Positions 20,244-32,175 of a DNA stretch of 64,000 bases are shown piece by piece. Where the stretch lies: positions 33,533,425-33,597,424 of the forward strand of contig CAIIXF020000010.1 in the NCBI GenBank assembly GCA_903813345.2, in the 5' to 3' direction. A model generated the notes under the pieces. It did not search any database, was not told where the DNA came from, and was given only the letters and a program-made list of their open reading frames with translations. Source of the DNA: Owenia fusiformis (lineage: Eukaryota > Annelida > Polychaeta > Sabellida > Oweniidae). The translations under genes and the position numbers were made by a program. Positions within the stretch are counted from its first letter, which is position 1. The number at the start of each line of letters is the position of its first letter.

Positions 20244-20583
20244 ATCGTAATCCGTTTTAAGGGCCCCTCGCCTACGGAGCGTAACTCGAAAACGGTCGGG
20301 CCTACGTCGGCGGCGTTTGCGCCGAACGTCTCGGCGTGAAGAGTACGTCTAGGTCCCGGCCGGCACCCCACCCCGCGTAGCCGCCCTCCCTACCCCCACC
20401 CCCGGGGAAACGCCCTAAATTTCGCACCCCCTCCCCGAAATCCACCACGCTATAATCCCGTTCCATTGTTCGGCCCAGTTTTTTACGCGTGGATTAACCC
20501 TAAGCCGGAGATTAGTGGGAGATTAAGAAGGATTAAGCCGCTTAATCCGTCTATTGTGCGTCTATATCCACACTCTAAGTAGT
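20244..20583 (-). repeat. Right terminal inverted repeat of the Polinton
   Basis: Inverted partner of 93-432, near-identical; one visible difference is ggggctctt (left) against ggggccctt (right) close to the inner end. Confidence 0.95.
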
Positions 20584-20589
20584 CTTATT
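20584..20589. repeat. Right target-site duplication CTTATT
   Basis: Partner of 87-92; fixes the right boundary of the Polinton at base 20583. Confidence 0.93.
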
Positions 20590-21585
20590 CAGACCAAAAC
20601 ACACTGATCTTGCGAAAGATCCAAAGAAATTTGACAAGCCAATTGTCGAATTCCCAATCTATGCCCGCGAAGGGGAGGGGGGTCACGCAAACTTTTGAAT
20701 TGTGCAGAATTGTGTTTTATATTTATGCTATATCATATTTTGAATTAGAACAGGAAACAGGCCATATTAAAAAGCCTTCGTTTTATAATGTTTTCATAAC
20801 ACCGGGGGTTTACGAAAAACACCGACCGCCGACCACCGACCAGTCACTCTCCACAGTTAGGTACATGTGGTCGGTGGTCGGCTGACGGTCTTTTACATAA
20901 AGATGAAAAAATGCAAAATTAGAAGTAAAACTAAAACTGGGAATCCAATGACTATAGTACCTTTACTACCGTTGAATATTTCAGGATAATAACAGCGGAG
21001 ATGTATTGGATTGTACAAGGCGGTAATAATTCAAGATCAGATAAGCAAAAAAATACCGACTTGGGCAAGGCTAGGTCGTGATTTAAAAACGTATAATTAA
21101 TCATTTCAAATCACGTTGAAAACGTTACATCGTCGTGGTGTGTAATGTCATATTTTTAAGTGATGTTTCAGTTGTTAGAAGACCAATTTTATCCTGGTTA
21201 GTCACTTTGGAAAAAAACGCACGTAACATTGCATTAAGTTCATTCATATGAAACGCAATAACAAAAACACACAAACATCGTCGATGTTGACGTCGTAACG
21301 TTATGTTTGATTTCTCAGTTGGCTTTCTAATGGTGAACTGCAATGGTAAGTCACTTTTAATCCCGATAAGAGAACGCATGTAGCATTATATCGTGTTCAG
21401 TAGGCTATGACGATAACAAATCATTTTTGTTTCGAAATTGTTAAACCTGCACATCGCTCCAAAATGCAATATGTTGACATATATTGTTTTTACATTTTCA
21501 AGCTTTAATATAAAGTTTATGTAAATAAAAATTGTTTTTTTCTGCATAATATCAAAGAACAATCATTTAGTTAAAAAAAAAAGTT

Positions 21586-21657
21586 AATTAGTGCGGGATT
21601 GGAACCCGGGCCTCCTGCGTACTGAGCGAGCATTCGACCGCAAGGCCTACACGACTT
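21586..21657 (-). repeat. tRNA-derived SINE head or tRNA fossil
   Basis: On the minus strand, an A-box-like TGTAGGCCTTGCGGTCGAAT is followed about 30 bases later by a B-box-like GGGTTCCAATCCCGCAC, the T-arm and 3' end of a tRNA. The acceptor stem does not pair well, so a SINE head or tRNA pseudogene is likelier than a working tRNA. Confidence 0.55.
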
Positions 21658-21699
21658 AGGTTTAATGCTATAATTCGGAAGTGACGTCATGTTCTTAAT

Positions 21700-22085
21700 T
21701 TAGAAACCTTTCCAGAGGGGGAGAAACACCAGGGTTCAAAGATGACATACGCTTATAATGTAAATCTGAATTGAGATGACATCGTCGCTGATTGGTCAAA
21801 AGTCGACAAACAAATGACGTCATCGATGGCGGTTTCAAAATTTTCGAAATACGCTTCGAATAATATTATGTTCATTTCTGGCGTGTTAACCAATATCATA
21901 GCTTCTCATTTCACATCAAGATAAGGAAAGGTGTACGGAATATGCCTTTGTCAATTAAAACATCCCATCGAAGTGTAATATTTGATAACTAGCCGATGAA
22001 AATTCGAACGAACGAAGGTGGTAAGCAAGAGAGGTAATAATGTCTGTCATCTTAAAACTCTGGGGCTTTCCCTCCTCTTAAACCT
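21700..22085. repeat. Dispersed repeat shared (inverted) with 48660-49035
   Basis: About 370 bp match the reverse complement of 48660-49035, including 'gagggggagaaacaccagggttcaaa', 'tgacgtcat' and 'gaacgaacgaaggtggtaagc' blocks, with perhaps 10% divergence. The second copy lies within the TTAA-flanked element at 48618-49411, so this is probably an internal fragment of the same family. Confidence 0.8.
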
Positions 22086-22783
22086 TTCCAAAATCATATC
22101 GTCGTCACCAATCGAAGTAATTCGATGAACAATCTTTGAAATGACACATTCATCGTAAGTATTTATTTGCCCCATTTGTTCATCATTCTATAATCTTTCA
22201 TTAAGCTCAAAATGATAAAGTTCACCCCGAAACAACCCAAGATTGCGTTTTGAAGCGATGTGCAGGTTTAAATTTCATAAAAAGAAATGATAGGTTGGTT
22301 AATGATAGGTTAGGACCTAAGGCAGGACAATTAATCGAGAGGAGACGGTCATGCCCAATTTGTTTGCTTGCCATTCGTTGCAAGGTACAAAATCGGTAAA
22401 ACGTTGCCTAGTCCAACGATTGACATTCAAAATCAAATTATTAATATTTTAAGGCTACAAATATGTTCGGTCTTTTACATGATATGGTCGGTCTTTTACA
22501 CATTTTCTTCAAACCCTGTTTTGAGGCTACCAGTGGAAAACACCGACCGGTCGGTGGTCGGTGGGGTCGGTCTTTTTCGTAAACCCTAACACCGGTATCA
22601 ACTTCAAGTTGATTCAAGATTACTGGATCACGTGACCATCATGAGACGTACAATTTTTACCATGTGACCTAGATGGCATTTTGAACTTTGGCATAACCAG
22701 AAATGAATGTAGAAAGTCAGACATTGGCTTATCTTCTAATTGCCCCATTATTGAGATTGCTTATCATCGCTAGCATTGTTACT

Positions 22784-23374
22784 AGGAGTCCCACGATAAA
22801 TCGGCTCGTTTCGTAGCGATCCGAGCGAATCGATCTCGTGGCTATAATATCGCTGATTTCGATTATCGTTCTGAAAGAGATCTAAGTCTACACAGTAACA
22901 CATGCCTTATTTTGGTCTAGAAATGAACAAAATCTCCGCTGTCGAACAGTTTTTTGTTTGTTTATTTTTTTCGGACTCATGACACGCCATGACCTGCCGC
23001 ATATTAAAATACGCGCGCCGACTTAATTTAGAATTATGGTCAATTCACAGCTTTGATAAAAACCCGAACATTAAACAAATTTATTACTATCTTCGACAAA
23101 CAAGGATTAAATTAATCCACCTTTACTTTTTAACATCTTTAGTAGTCAAGTAAGAGACCAAACCACGCAAACATCCGTAATATCCGTTTTTAATTAGTCC
23201 GAAATGTTCGTCTTTTTCTTTTCTTTGCCGTTCGACAAATTACCGCAATTACATGTCTGAGCTACAAAAATTGAAAACTCAACAATTTGAATCGAATCGA
23301 ATCGTTAATCGAATCGTTAGGTAAATATCGAGATTCGAATCGAATCGGTGGAAAATGAAGCGTGGGACCCCTAA
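22784..23374. mobile_element. Possible MITE, weak 11-bp TIRs
   Basis: GGAGTCCCACG (left) and its near-inverse CGTGGGACCCC (right) bound about 590 bp with TA on both outsides. The right inner part has a cluster of GAATCGAATCG direct repeats (23288-23350). TIRs are short and imperfect. Confidence 0.3.
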
Positions 23375-23419
23375 TCGTTACCCGTGAAACTAATACTCCT
23401 CTCCTACCATTCACTATTA

Positions 23420-23701
23420 CAGGCCTGTCAACTGTCCCGCAATGTGCGTATTTGTCACGCATTTGCTGAAGAATTTGAAGTCACGCCAGTTATTTTTGCG
23501 TGACAGAAAATGTCACGCAAATACGCATTTTACCTGGTAATTGTCAAGCAAAAATATTTCTGTAGAAAATTTTCTAAAAAAGATCGTCTACACAGCAAAA
23601 ATACGAACACCGGAAAAAAACGTACGCATTTCGTTCGAACTTTTCAAGCGAATTACGTATATGTCACGCATTCCGTTCGAAATTTTTCATACCTACCCCC
23701 C

Positions 23702-23736
<35 letters not shown>

Positions 23737-23942
23737 AGTTGATGGATGTTTGAAACGCGAGCGTAGCGAGCGCGAAAAATTTGAGGTGTTCAAAATTTGG
23801 CAAGATGTAATAAAATTTAAACCAAGGTGTTCAAAATTTGGATCAAGGTGTTCAGATTTGGACCAAGGTGTCCACATTTTGAGGGGAGGTGTTCAACATT
23901 TCCAAGTCACTCATGTTAGGTGTTCCCAAGTTGACAGGCCTG
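23420..23942. mobile_element. hAT-like MITE with 6-bp TSD, 523 bp
   Basis: Perfect 14-bp inverted ends CAGGCCTGTCAACT, flanked by CTATTA at 23414-23419 and 23943-23948. The CAGG start and GTCAAct inner bases resemble hAT termini. It contains a run of 33 C at 23704-23736 and a short tandem repeat 'aaggtgttcaaaatttgga' (23780-23910). Confidence 0.7.
23704..23736. repeat. Homopolymer C tract (33 bases)
   Basis: Uninterrupted poly-C preceded by CCCCCCGGCC. Likely length-variable and prone to sequencing error. Confidence 0.9.
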
Positions 23943-24385
23943 CTATTAGGGCCTGCTACTCTGAGTACAGAGTATTGTATTACAGCATGCTAGCAGCATA
24001 GACGCTGGATGATTTTGAGGTTATACATAGTGGCACTGTAACTCGATAACTTGTGTCCCTGATTCTGAATAAATGTAATAAAGAATGCCTACAGTTTAAG
24101 TTAAGTTTTACATGAGACCTAATTCTATCACAGTAACTTCCTTCACATGTTCGATCGCCAGTAAACATTCACACAAAATGACAGAATTAGGGAAAAGAAC
24201 AAGGAAAGCTCCAGAAATGTATGGGGATTGGGAGGTCATGGGCTAACAGTGCAAGATCTTAACGTTTTGTATTTGACTTTATCGCTAGAATAATGGGTGC
24301 ATTTGACTTTTTAACCAAAATTGATGTTTGATGCACTAAAAAGTTTTACTAATTGATTTATATAATAAATTCATAATGCACAAAA

Positions 24386-24970
24386 ATCCGGAATGTTATA
24401 AAAACCCTTCGATCTTCGACCTGCACCTTCGACCTTCAGCTTCGACCTACAGGGTGCCCAAAAAGCGGGCCAAAAAGAAAGTTATAAAAACCCTTCGACC
24501 TGCACCTTTGACTTTTCTTATGAAAATTGTCAAAGTCCAAAAATATTTCTCTGAAAAACGACTAAGTCCAACTTCACATAGATTTAATGAAATTGAACGG
24601 AGCTCTGTCCTCGTCGAAAGCTAGCTGTCATCTCTTGAGTTTACATCGGCGAAATACTTTATAGGCCTGGTGACGTCATCACTTTTCGGACAAGATTTCA
24701 AAGTTAAATAACAAGTTATTGACGCCATATCCCGTTTTAATATTGATCACACAACAAGACTATGATTGGAACTCAATAAATAGAACAGTAATTGATTTAA
24801 GATCTTAATGATCTCACCTGTGAACCACAAATCAAGTGACTCTTGCGTGGTCTGAGATCGGCAAAAATAGCTTCTATAATATTTTCTTTTTGGACACCCT
24901 GTAAGTCGAAGGTGAAGGTCGAAGGTGCAGGTCGAAGGTCGAAGGGTTTTTATAACATTCCCAAAAATCC
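24386..24970. mobile_element. Nested inverted-repeat element with mariner-type inner ends
   Basis: Inner ends CAGGGTG-CCAAAAAG (24450) and CTTTTTGGACACCCTG (ending 24901) are flanked by TA, as in mariner/IS630 MITEs. Outside them a further ~65 bp on each side are also inverted copies made of CGACCTTCGACCTGCACCTT-type repeats, with a third partial copy at about 24480-24512. The outer repeats are either the true termini or an inserted-into palindrome. Confidence 0.65.
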
Positions 24971-25677
24971 CGGACTAAAATCAGCCGTTCTTCAGTCTGG
25001 TTTGTTTTGGTACACTTTGTATCTTAATCTACTTAGTCTACTAAATTGATTTCAAGAACTGGTATACGTGAGATTTAATGCAGGATATTTCATACAGACT
25101 ATAAACTACCACCTTTGATTAAAGTGTGTATGCTGATTTGCGCATTCCCTCACTTTCTTAAAAAAATAGAGAATAATTTCAAAATTACATGATGAGAAAC
25201 ACACTCGGACATGTGCCACAACATAGTATATATTCAGTCTTATTTATAATATATTTCACTCTGGAATTACGCACAATGAAAGTTGTATTTTATTTACAAG
25301 TAGGCTACATTTCTGTTAGAGGTGAAAACATAGCATCAAGTTTCAATAGAGCTGCTTGGAGCACTTCAATCAGTTGTGTTGACAGCTCTCCTACATTAGC
25401 GGGTCTATTATTGATAAAGAAAGTGGCCGCTCATTTCTGGAAATGGACCTCCAATCTTTCGAGTAACCTTCATGTAGGATAAAATAACGTTATAAATGTA
25501 AGTAAATATTTACCTTTAATGTGTGGTGTTGTAATGATTTTATCAATCTCATTGCCGAATTGAGACAGATGATCTTCTTTTCGTATCATTATGGCGACGT
25601 AACTTGGCAGAAAAGTCGAACAGCCGGAACAGGTCTAGATATCTATCTTCTTTTTTTCTGAAAATCCATATATTTGA

Positions 25678-25779
25678 CACAGGGGCTAGTCTGGAGGGTC
25701 GGGCAAGCCCTCCGATGAGTAAACTGCTTTTTTTCAAGCCCTCCGATGAGTGTACTGCTTATTGAGACAAGCCCCTGTG
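25678..25779. mobile_element. Tiny hAT-like MITE, 102 bp
   Basis: Inverted ends CACAGGGGCTNGTCT bounded by a perfect 8-bp duplication ATATTTGA (25670-25677 and 25780-25787). Inside is a direct repeat 'caagccctccgatgagt' (two copies). Confidence 0.75.
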
Positions 25780-26128
25780 ATATTTGATGTTAAAACCTCA
25801 GAGTCTTGGTCGTTCGTTGGCCGTGAATCAACAATGAGAATTAAATAACGGATTTCGAATTCATATACCTGTATCGTCAAATTCTCTGAACATAGCGTGA
25901 TACTTAGAATTGTGAATGGCGTTATTTAGATAACCTAGTTCCAACTTTAGTTGCGCACAAAATACAAACGCGTATATTTTCAGTCTTCCTATCGTTCGTA
26001 CTTTTATTATTTATTTATCTGATAAAACCCTTGGATGACACGCTATAAGTTTATAAGTTCATACCTAACTTAATTTTGATTTTTACTAAACTGAAACTGA
26101 AAACTGATTGAATACGATAGCTTTTTAA

Positions 26129-27387
26129 AGGGACCCAACACCATGGTCACATGATCAGTCGTGTGGAGGTAAGATCCCAGTTGAAATAAAAGCACTGTCC
26201 TTTGGTTTCTGTGAAAAGTAGCTAATACCCTCATGTATTGGTCAGTTTGTGTGTCACACGACTAATCCATACCATATGCTTCATTCAACATATTTTATGC
26301 TATTGAGTTGCATATATAAACAGTACTTTGCAACTAAGGTCATACAGTATACTTACCCCTTGCAAATTGTAATTTATTGAATTCACAGTAAACCCATCAA
26401 TTTTTAAGAAAACAAAGAATATTGTTCTCATGGATCTATTATTTATGTTAGACTAACTATGAAAATATAAATATGAAATAATATGTTAGCTTGAAGTCAT
26501 ATATAAGATGAAAATATATGTTCATGCATTTGCATTTTCCCAAAGGGAATATTCCCATGTAAGTAAATACAGGTGCAATATATAATTTATATGTATATCT
26601 ATGTCATCTGTCTATACATGCGCGTATAGCCTAGTGTTACATGTGAACAAGATGGTTCTGGAAAGAAATGAGCGTGGCAGATTTGCTAAAAAGCCACATA
26701 CACCACAAAAGCAAGACCAATTTGAAAGTAAGTTCATTATTCTCAAGGGTACACTTCAAGTGAAAGCTACATTGCTACAGGGTGGCCTATCATTCTGAGA
26801 CAAATGTATTATCCAACGATTGTGATTTTCGAAGCTAAAATATGATATCTTGAGCAGATGGAAATACATTCCCATGAGATATGTATATATAGTCAAAAGT
26901 GATAACTATTTATTGAGTGTAATGAAATGTATCCTTCGCTAACTGCTTTTGTTTGAGATAATTATCATGAAATATTTTTAAATTAATTTTTATGTGTGTC
27001 ATTGATCCTAATCCACCCTGTAGTCTGGTGTTTGTAGAGCATTGCGACTCGTACATCTTATTCTCACAAATATCAAACCTCATTTACTAATTAATTTTTT
27101 GTGTGAATATGAAGAGTCCAAGCATTGCTTTTTTATGTTTATTGTATAGCTATATTTAGCCTTGATATCCATGATTTTTTAAAACAAAATCTCACCGTTA
27201 GATTTCGAGCTATTCATGTTTACTCATTTGTCTAATTGGAAAACAATGCAAATCTCATTTTTTCAAAAGAAAAAAATTGAAATTCTAAGACGGTGAAAAA
27301 TCATTAAAAAATACACAGATTCAGTTTCCGGCAAGCATTTTCCCTTATTCCTCTCCGTTAAGAAGTTTTGTAAGGTGTTGGGTCCCT
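26129..27387. mobile_element. TTAA-flanked non-autonomous element, 1,259 bp
   Basis: Inverted ends AGGGACCCAACACC with TTAA on both outsides (26125-26128, 27388-27391), consistent with piggyBac-type TTAA targeting. No transposase; interior is AT-rich with no supported gene. Confidence 0.65.
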
Positions 27388-29031
27388 TTAACTCCTGCTA
27401 TTTCCAGGACCATGAACGCACAATAACCTTTGCCTATTCACAACTGATTTCATATAGCATCATTCTTTCTCAATAAAAGTACGACTAAGATCTATGCCAA
27501 AAAATATATGCGCTCGTATGACATGGACTCTGAGACCTTTGCACTTTATACAACACCACTCACGTGACACTATTGTTTTTGTCATCACATCCGAAAAATT
27601 GGTAATGTGAGACATCTTGGAATAAAATCACAATCATGCATGGTAATTGCATTGAATACTTGCGTAAGCTTATCTATTGCTAAATTGTTGTATGTTTGTC
27701 GCCTGTTGTTAAAATGACAAATCGTTGGTTACTTTGACCTTGGAATAAAAATAAAATGGTTTAGTGTTCCCAGCTTTGACGAGTCACATCATTTCGTGAA
27801 GACCACGTCAATTTTGCACTGTTTCCCTGACGACGGTAAGTTGTTTATCGTGTTGTTTTGGAAACATGTAAACCGTAATTGGTAATATAAACCACATTTC
27901 ACAAATATACAATATACTAAATATACAAGCCATTTACTTACCAACATCGAAGCAGGTAGAAATATACTTCGATGCAATTTGGCGCCGTAGTGTACATGTA
28001 GTCCCGCGCATACACGACGTGACATCACAATTCATAAGTAGCTTACAGGTAGATACAGATATTTCATACATGAAACAATCAAAGACATATTGTGTTGCCA
28101 TTCCTTTGGTATCACCAGAAGGCGCGTACATCAAGGAGGATTGGCTCCCAGGATCGAAACTCGATATTTTCCAACAATGAAAACGTCGAAATGTCGTTAT
28201 TTTCTGAAATTAAAACCGACTATAAATTCAAAATAAACAGTCCAAATGATTCGAACCAATATCTCGATCATTTCTCCTGAGTTTTGGAATTTTTCGTTCG
28301 GAAACAAGACCAAAATTCACGATTCAAATCCTTAATGGTGGCTGTTTGAATTCAAATTTTGTATCACGACATGCCCATATATGGGACAGAATATCGATGT
28401 TGCACTCTGGGAGCCAATCCTCCTTGCGCGTACATAGAGGTTATTTGACGGGAGTACATCTGAAGGAAAAAAAATATATCTACCCGAGGGACCGTAAGGA
28501 CCGAGGGTTGATATATTGTATTTACCGAGGGATATGTCCTGTATCAAAAATCGAGCATTTGATAACTGATTTATCCAATGCTTAGTAGATTTTGAGATTA
28601 GTAGATTATATTTAAGTACTAGTATGCATTGAATGTTGTGGAACCCTCATGTAATAATTGCAAATGATAACTACAATCAAAACATATCTTATCTAAATGT
28701 AAAGGTCTTAACATTTATTGTTATTTAAAAACGAAATAAAACGAAATTCCCGGGAATTGTTGAGCGGGTGATATATATGTATCTCTCGCTCACCAGATAT
28801 CAATTATATTCCCGCATGTTATTTACCTATAACACTACTAAGTATGGGATAAATGCAATAATGCAATGGCAATTAATGTTTGGTAATAGCTACGGTATGA
28901 CTGTCAGGGACAGCTTTTGGGGGTTGTCAAGTTTGCCGAGCGGTTTTGAATACTGAACACGCTAAGCTAGACGCAAAAGTTGATTACTTTTCCACCATAA
29001 ATCCTATGATCGTACCAATTCACCAAATATA
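27388..29031. other. Intergenic DNA with a foldback at 28120-28440
   Basis: Two inverted copies of AAGGAGGATTGGCTCCCAG with adjacent GCGCGTACA (about 28120-28160 and 28405-28437) could form a stem of about 28 bp around a 250-bp loop, probably a small foldback transposon. Otherwise no gene is supported. Confidence 0.5.
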
Positions 29032-30094
29032 CAGGGTTGGCCAAAAAAAACAATACCCAACTTTAAATCAGACTGAAAATAGCTATGATACACTGATTTA
29101 TATATCATTTTAAAGGTTATCCAATTTCGAACAATGTGGAATATAACACTATGTCATGAAATCAATATTAAAGTTTTATTATGCTTATTTGGGTCAGTAT
29201 TTAAGGTATCCAGATTTTAGGGAGAAAATAGTAAATCTGCGGAATAATGTTAATTTTTTATTTATAGAATATCATTTTGTTAGGTGAATAAATGCTTGCA
29301 TATTGTGTGACTAAACTTATTGTTTATGAATTTTAGTGTTGTTAAAAAGACAAAAAACATATATGTGACGAGGATTTTATTTTCCAACAAGACATTGCCC
29401 CGTACCATAGATCTCAAGAGACATTGGCATTCCTTTGCAAACAAGGTGTCAATTTGATTGATCTCGATGCTTGGCCACCCAACAGCCCCGATGCTACATG
29501 TAATTTGTTTGATTACGATACATGGAGCCATCTCGAGGAAATGGTACAATCAAAAGCATCCAATAAACAGCTTTGATGTGCTGAAACAGAATCCTAAAGT
29601 GCTGAAATGAATTGCAACAGAAATCTCTCAATAATGTTATTGATAGATTGCGCTACCACTTGAAGCTTATTGTTGATGCATAGGGGAGGGGGTGGGGGTA
29701 TATTGAGCAATTGTGAAAATTGTTTAAATAAATAAAGTGTAAAATGTTATTAAACAACACTGAAATTCATAAACAATAAATTTAGTCAAACAATGATGAA
29801 AATATCAGTATCCAAGCATGTATTCACCTAACAAAAGAATGATATTCTATAAATAAAAAATTAACATAATTCCGCAGACTTGCTATTTTCTCCCTTAAAT
29901 CTGGAGACCTTAAATAGCGACCCGGCCTCCCAAATAAGTAAAATAAAACTTTACTATTGATTTCATGACATAGTGTTATATACCAAATTGTTTGAAATAA
30001 CCTTTAAAATGATATATAAGTCAATGTACCATATTGAATGTAACTATTTTTTATCCTGATTTGAAGTTGGGTATTGGTTTTTTTGCCCACCCTG
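29032..30094. mobile_element. mariner-type element with ~270-bp TIRs and decayed transposase
   Basis: Ends CAGGGTTGGCCAAAAAAA and TTTTTTTGCCCACCCTG are flanked by TA. The long TIRs (29032-29300 and about 29815-30094) align along their length with about 10% differences. Between them is a remnant of the transposase C-terminus. Confidence 0.85.
29364..29630 (+). pseudogene. mariner/Tc1 transposase C-terminal remnant
   Basis: The plus-strand frame reads FIFQQDIAPYHRSQETLAFL, then DLDAWPPNSPDA and WSHLEEMVQ: the second catalytic Asp (QQD-AP-H) and the WPP-SPD motif of the mariner superfamily. The N-terminal two thirds is missing and stops follow. Confidence 0.85.
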
Positions 30095-30609
30095 TATATC
30101 AATAATCCCAAATTTATCTTAAAGTTAGAATGATCGGATCGTACAAATTCACGACACCTGGAAAAATCTCATGGTTTTTACAGACCCAAAAACAAATACC
30201 TTGTATAATGTCTTTCCTCGTCCTTTGAATATTTTTCTCACGATAACAGTCAACGGGATCTTTTTGTTCTGAATGGATGCGAGAATTTGGTTAGCTGTGA
30301 CTAGAGAAATAATCATTTGAACCTTTACTTTAGTATATCTGGTCATTTTCTGTGTCATTCTTGAGGAATCTAGCGTAATATATTCTTCATTAGTTTATAC
30401 AATAACGTAAAGTCAAATTTTTCATCATAAGAATCCGTTATACACCAGGCGTGTTTTTCAGTTGAGGAAATGATTATCTATTTTTAACGAGATATCTGCT
30501 TTTATATGGTTTATTGTATGCACTTTAAATTTATTGTACTTCATTTTCCTTCATTACAGGCGTCGTCCAAGATAATCCTCTAAAGGCCTATTAGTCTATA
30601 TGTGATAGC

Positions 30610-32175
30610 ATGGCAACACGCGTTATGGATGGGCGTACATCTGTGACGTGTGGAAATTGGAGAAGCGGTGGTTCAGACAAGAAATTCAGACGTCTGTACG
30701 AAGCTTGTCAAAATGATGATGAAACAGCTTGTTTGGAACTTGGAAAATGTTACGTTTATGGTCCCTCTGGATTCCATAAGGACATTTTGCTTGGAGAGTT
30801 TTACATTGCTAAAGCCGCAAGACAGGGTAACAAAGAGGCCATTGTGTTACTGAACGAAATACCAGCATTACTGTCAGAAGGGCCTGTTGAAAATAGAGAC
30901 AACGTTTGGATTGAGGAAGCGTCTGCCAAGTTGAAAAGAAGTAAAGGGAATTGTGTATTGCCTCGTCTTCCTGTTGGGAGCTACATATATATTACAGAAA
31001 ACGAATTTACTGTTGTAAATAAAGAGCGGGCAAAACAATCACAGGGTGCATTGACGGACGGTTTACGAAGTTGGCAAAAAGCATGGCCAAAGGAAATAGT
31101 TGACTCATTTGAGGATTCCCCTACTGCAAGAAAATACGTCAAAGCCATCGAACTCATGCAAGCTGGGCACAACATGCTCGTCAATCCACCAAATAAGGAA
31201 GATCGCTTCAAACAAGTGGAAGGCATTCACTTGTACATGGAAGGTCATTTCTATGAGCCAATGGCAAAGAACACAGTTCCATTATGGCAACCTCATTTTG
31301 ATGATGTTGATAAGCTTATAACGGATACACTGAAAGAAAACAAAAATGACTTTGCGTGTCGTCTTTTAAGGATATGTATGTATTCTGAAATCGAGCCATA
31401 TCGGTCAAATTCGGAAGATCTTATCGTGACGCTCGAGATTTTGGTGAATGATATCAACGTGTACACTGCAACAGACAGACAAGTTCAAGAGAACAAAGGA
31501 ACTGAGCGTGTGAAGATGATTAAAGCTGATGCTTTGGAAATTCTCGGTGCCTTGTACTTCACTTCAGACCAATACTTGAGGTCAAACGACAGTTTTGGAA
31601 AATGTCTTGATATTTTCCCTTCACATCCGGGTGCTTTATATGGCGTGGCATTCACTCAGTTCAGAAATGATGCGGCCCCAATACGCAATCATGATAATAC
31701 ACAAAATCCAATTGAAAATGAAATGGAGCAAAATGTCACTGACCAGAACAAGGACATAGGAAAAACTGAATCTGAATCAGCATTCAAACGGTACCTACGC
31801 ATTGCTCCGAAGTGCGACCGTAAATATCACTCCGCACTCTACATGTCAGCCTTTGAGAGCTGGCAAAACAATAACTGTCGGGATATGGTGGATCTCTTTG
31901 AGATGGCCGTGAATATTGAGAAGAAATCTTTACCTATGTACCATATGCAAAATAAACCTGCAGGCTACAATATAATAGTGGCGATGTATCCTTTCATTAA
32001 GTCTCGCCTATGTGCCAATACAAACTGTACCTTCCAAAGTAAAGATCCCGAAGAGGTTCTGCGTGCACCACCGGGAAAACGTTGCAGTAAGTGTAAGATG
32101 GTGAGATATTGCACAAGCGATTGCCAGGCTGCCCATTGGCCAAAGCATAAACTTACGTGTAAGAAAATAAAGTGA
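30610..32175 (+). CDS. MYND zinc-finger protein with Sel1/TPR-like repeats (521 aa), single exon
   Basis: Host-type gene. Residues about 38-80 form a Sel1-like unit (ACLELGKCYVYG ... GEFYIAKAARQGNKEAI); residues about 305-345 look like a TPR pair (LGALYFTSDQYLRSNDSF). The C-terminal 54 residues are a MYND finger: C468, C473, C492-x2-C495, C501-x3-C505, H509/H513, C517. The first pair is spaced x4 rather than the usual x2. MYND domains bind proline-rich partners, so a scaffold role is likely. A CATTACAG acceptor at about 30559 suggests an intron in the 5' UTR, and AATAAA at about 32283 a poly(A) signal. The intact intron-free ORF may reflect retroposition or a lineage-specific expansion. Confidence 0.9.
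   Translation: MATRVMDGRTSVTCGNWRSGGSDKKFRRLYEACQNDDETACLELGKCYVYGPSGFHKDILLGEFYIAKAARQGNKEAIVLLNEIPALLSEGPVENRDNVWIEEASAKLKRSKGNCVLPRLPVGSYIYITENEFTVVNKERAKQSQGALTDGLRSWQKAWPKEIVDSFEDSPTARKYVKAIELMQAGHNMLVNPPNKEDRFKQVEGIHLYMEGHFYEPMAKNTVPLWQPHFDDVDKLITDTLKENKNDFACRLLRICMYSEIEPYRSNSEDLIVTLEILVNDINVYTATDRQVQENKGTERVKMIKADALEILGALYFTSDQYLRSNDSFGKCLDIFPSHPGALYGVAFTQFRNDAAPIRNHDNTQNPIENEMEQNVTDQNKDIGKTESESAFKRYLRIAPKCDRKYHSALYMSAFESWQNNNCRDMVDLFEMAVNIEKKSLPMYHMQNKPAGYNIIVAMYPFIKSRLCANTNCTFQSKDPEEVLRAPPGKRCSKCKMVRYCTSDCQAAHWPKHKLTCKKIK

Larger units (their letters stand above)
93..20583. mobile_element. Complete Polinton/Maverick element, 20,491 bp
   Basis: The two ends are inverted copies of each other over about 340 bp and are flanked by the identical hexamer CTTATT (87-92 and 20584-20589). 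A 6-bp target duplication is diagnostic of Polinton/Maverick integration. Inside are the family's hallmark genes: packaging ATPase, RVE-type integrase with chromodomain, adenain-like protease, minor and major capsid. The termini read AC...GT after the hexamer; published Polintons more often begin with AG. No DNA polymerase B is visible, and about 9 kb on the left carries spliced membrane-protein genes instead. Several core genes also contain introns. The TIRs match over 340 bp with few changes and the capsid and protease ORFs are intact, which suggests a fairly young insertion. Confidence 0.95.
20806..22586. mobile_element. Non-autonomous DNA transposon with 9-bp TSD (MULE-like), 1,781 bp
   Basis: Terminal inverted repeats begin GGGTTTACGAAAAA-ACCGACC and are flanked by the identical nonamer TAACACCGG at 20797-20805 and 22587-22595. 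Subterminal sequence is a cluster of ACCGACC/GGTCGGT direct and inverted repeats. A 9-bp duplication is typical of Mutator-like elements. No transposase is visible; the interior contains a tRNA-derived SINE head and a piece of the repeat also found at 48.6-49.0 kb. Confidence 0.8.

Noticed and set aside
21586-21657. Functional tRNA gene
   Set aside because: Internal promoter boxes are recognisable but the acceptor stem does not pair; it is nested in a transposon.
23510-24001. 163-codon ORF with poly-Pro
   Set aside because: Translation of the poly-C tract inside a hAT-like MITE with clear TIRs and TSD; minus-strand counterpart gives poly-Gly.
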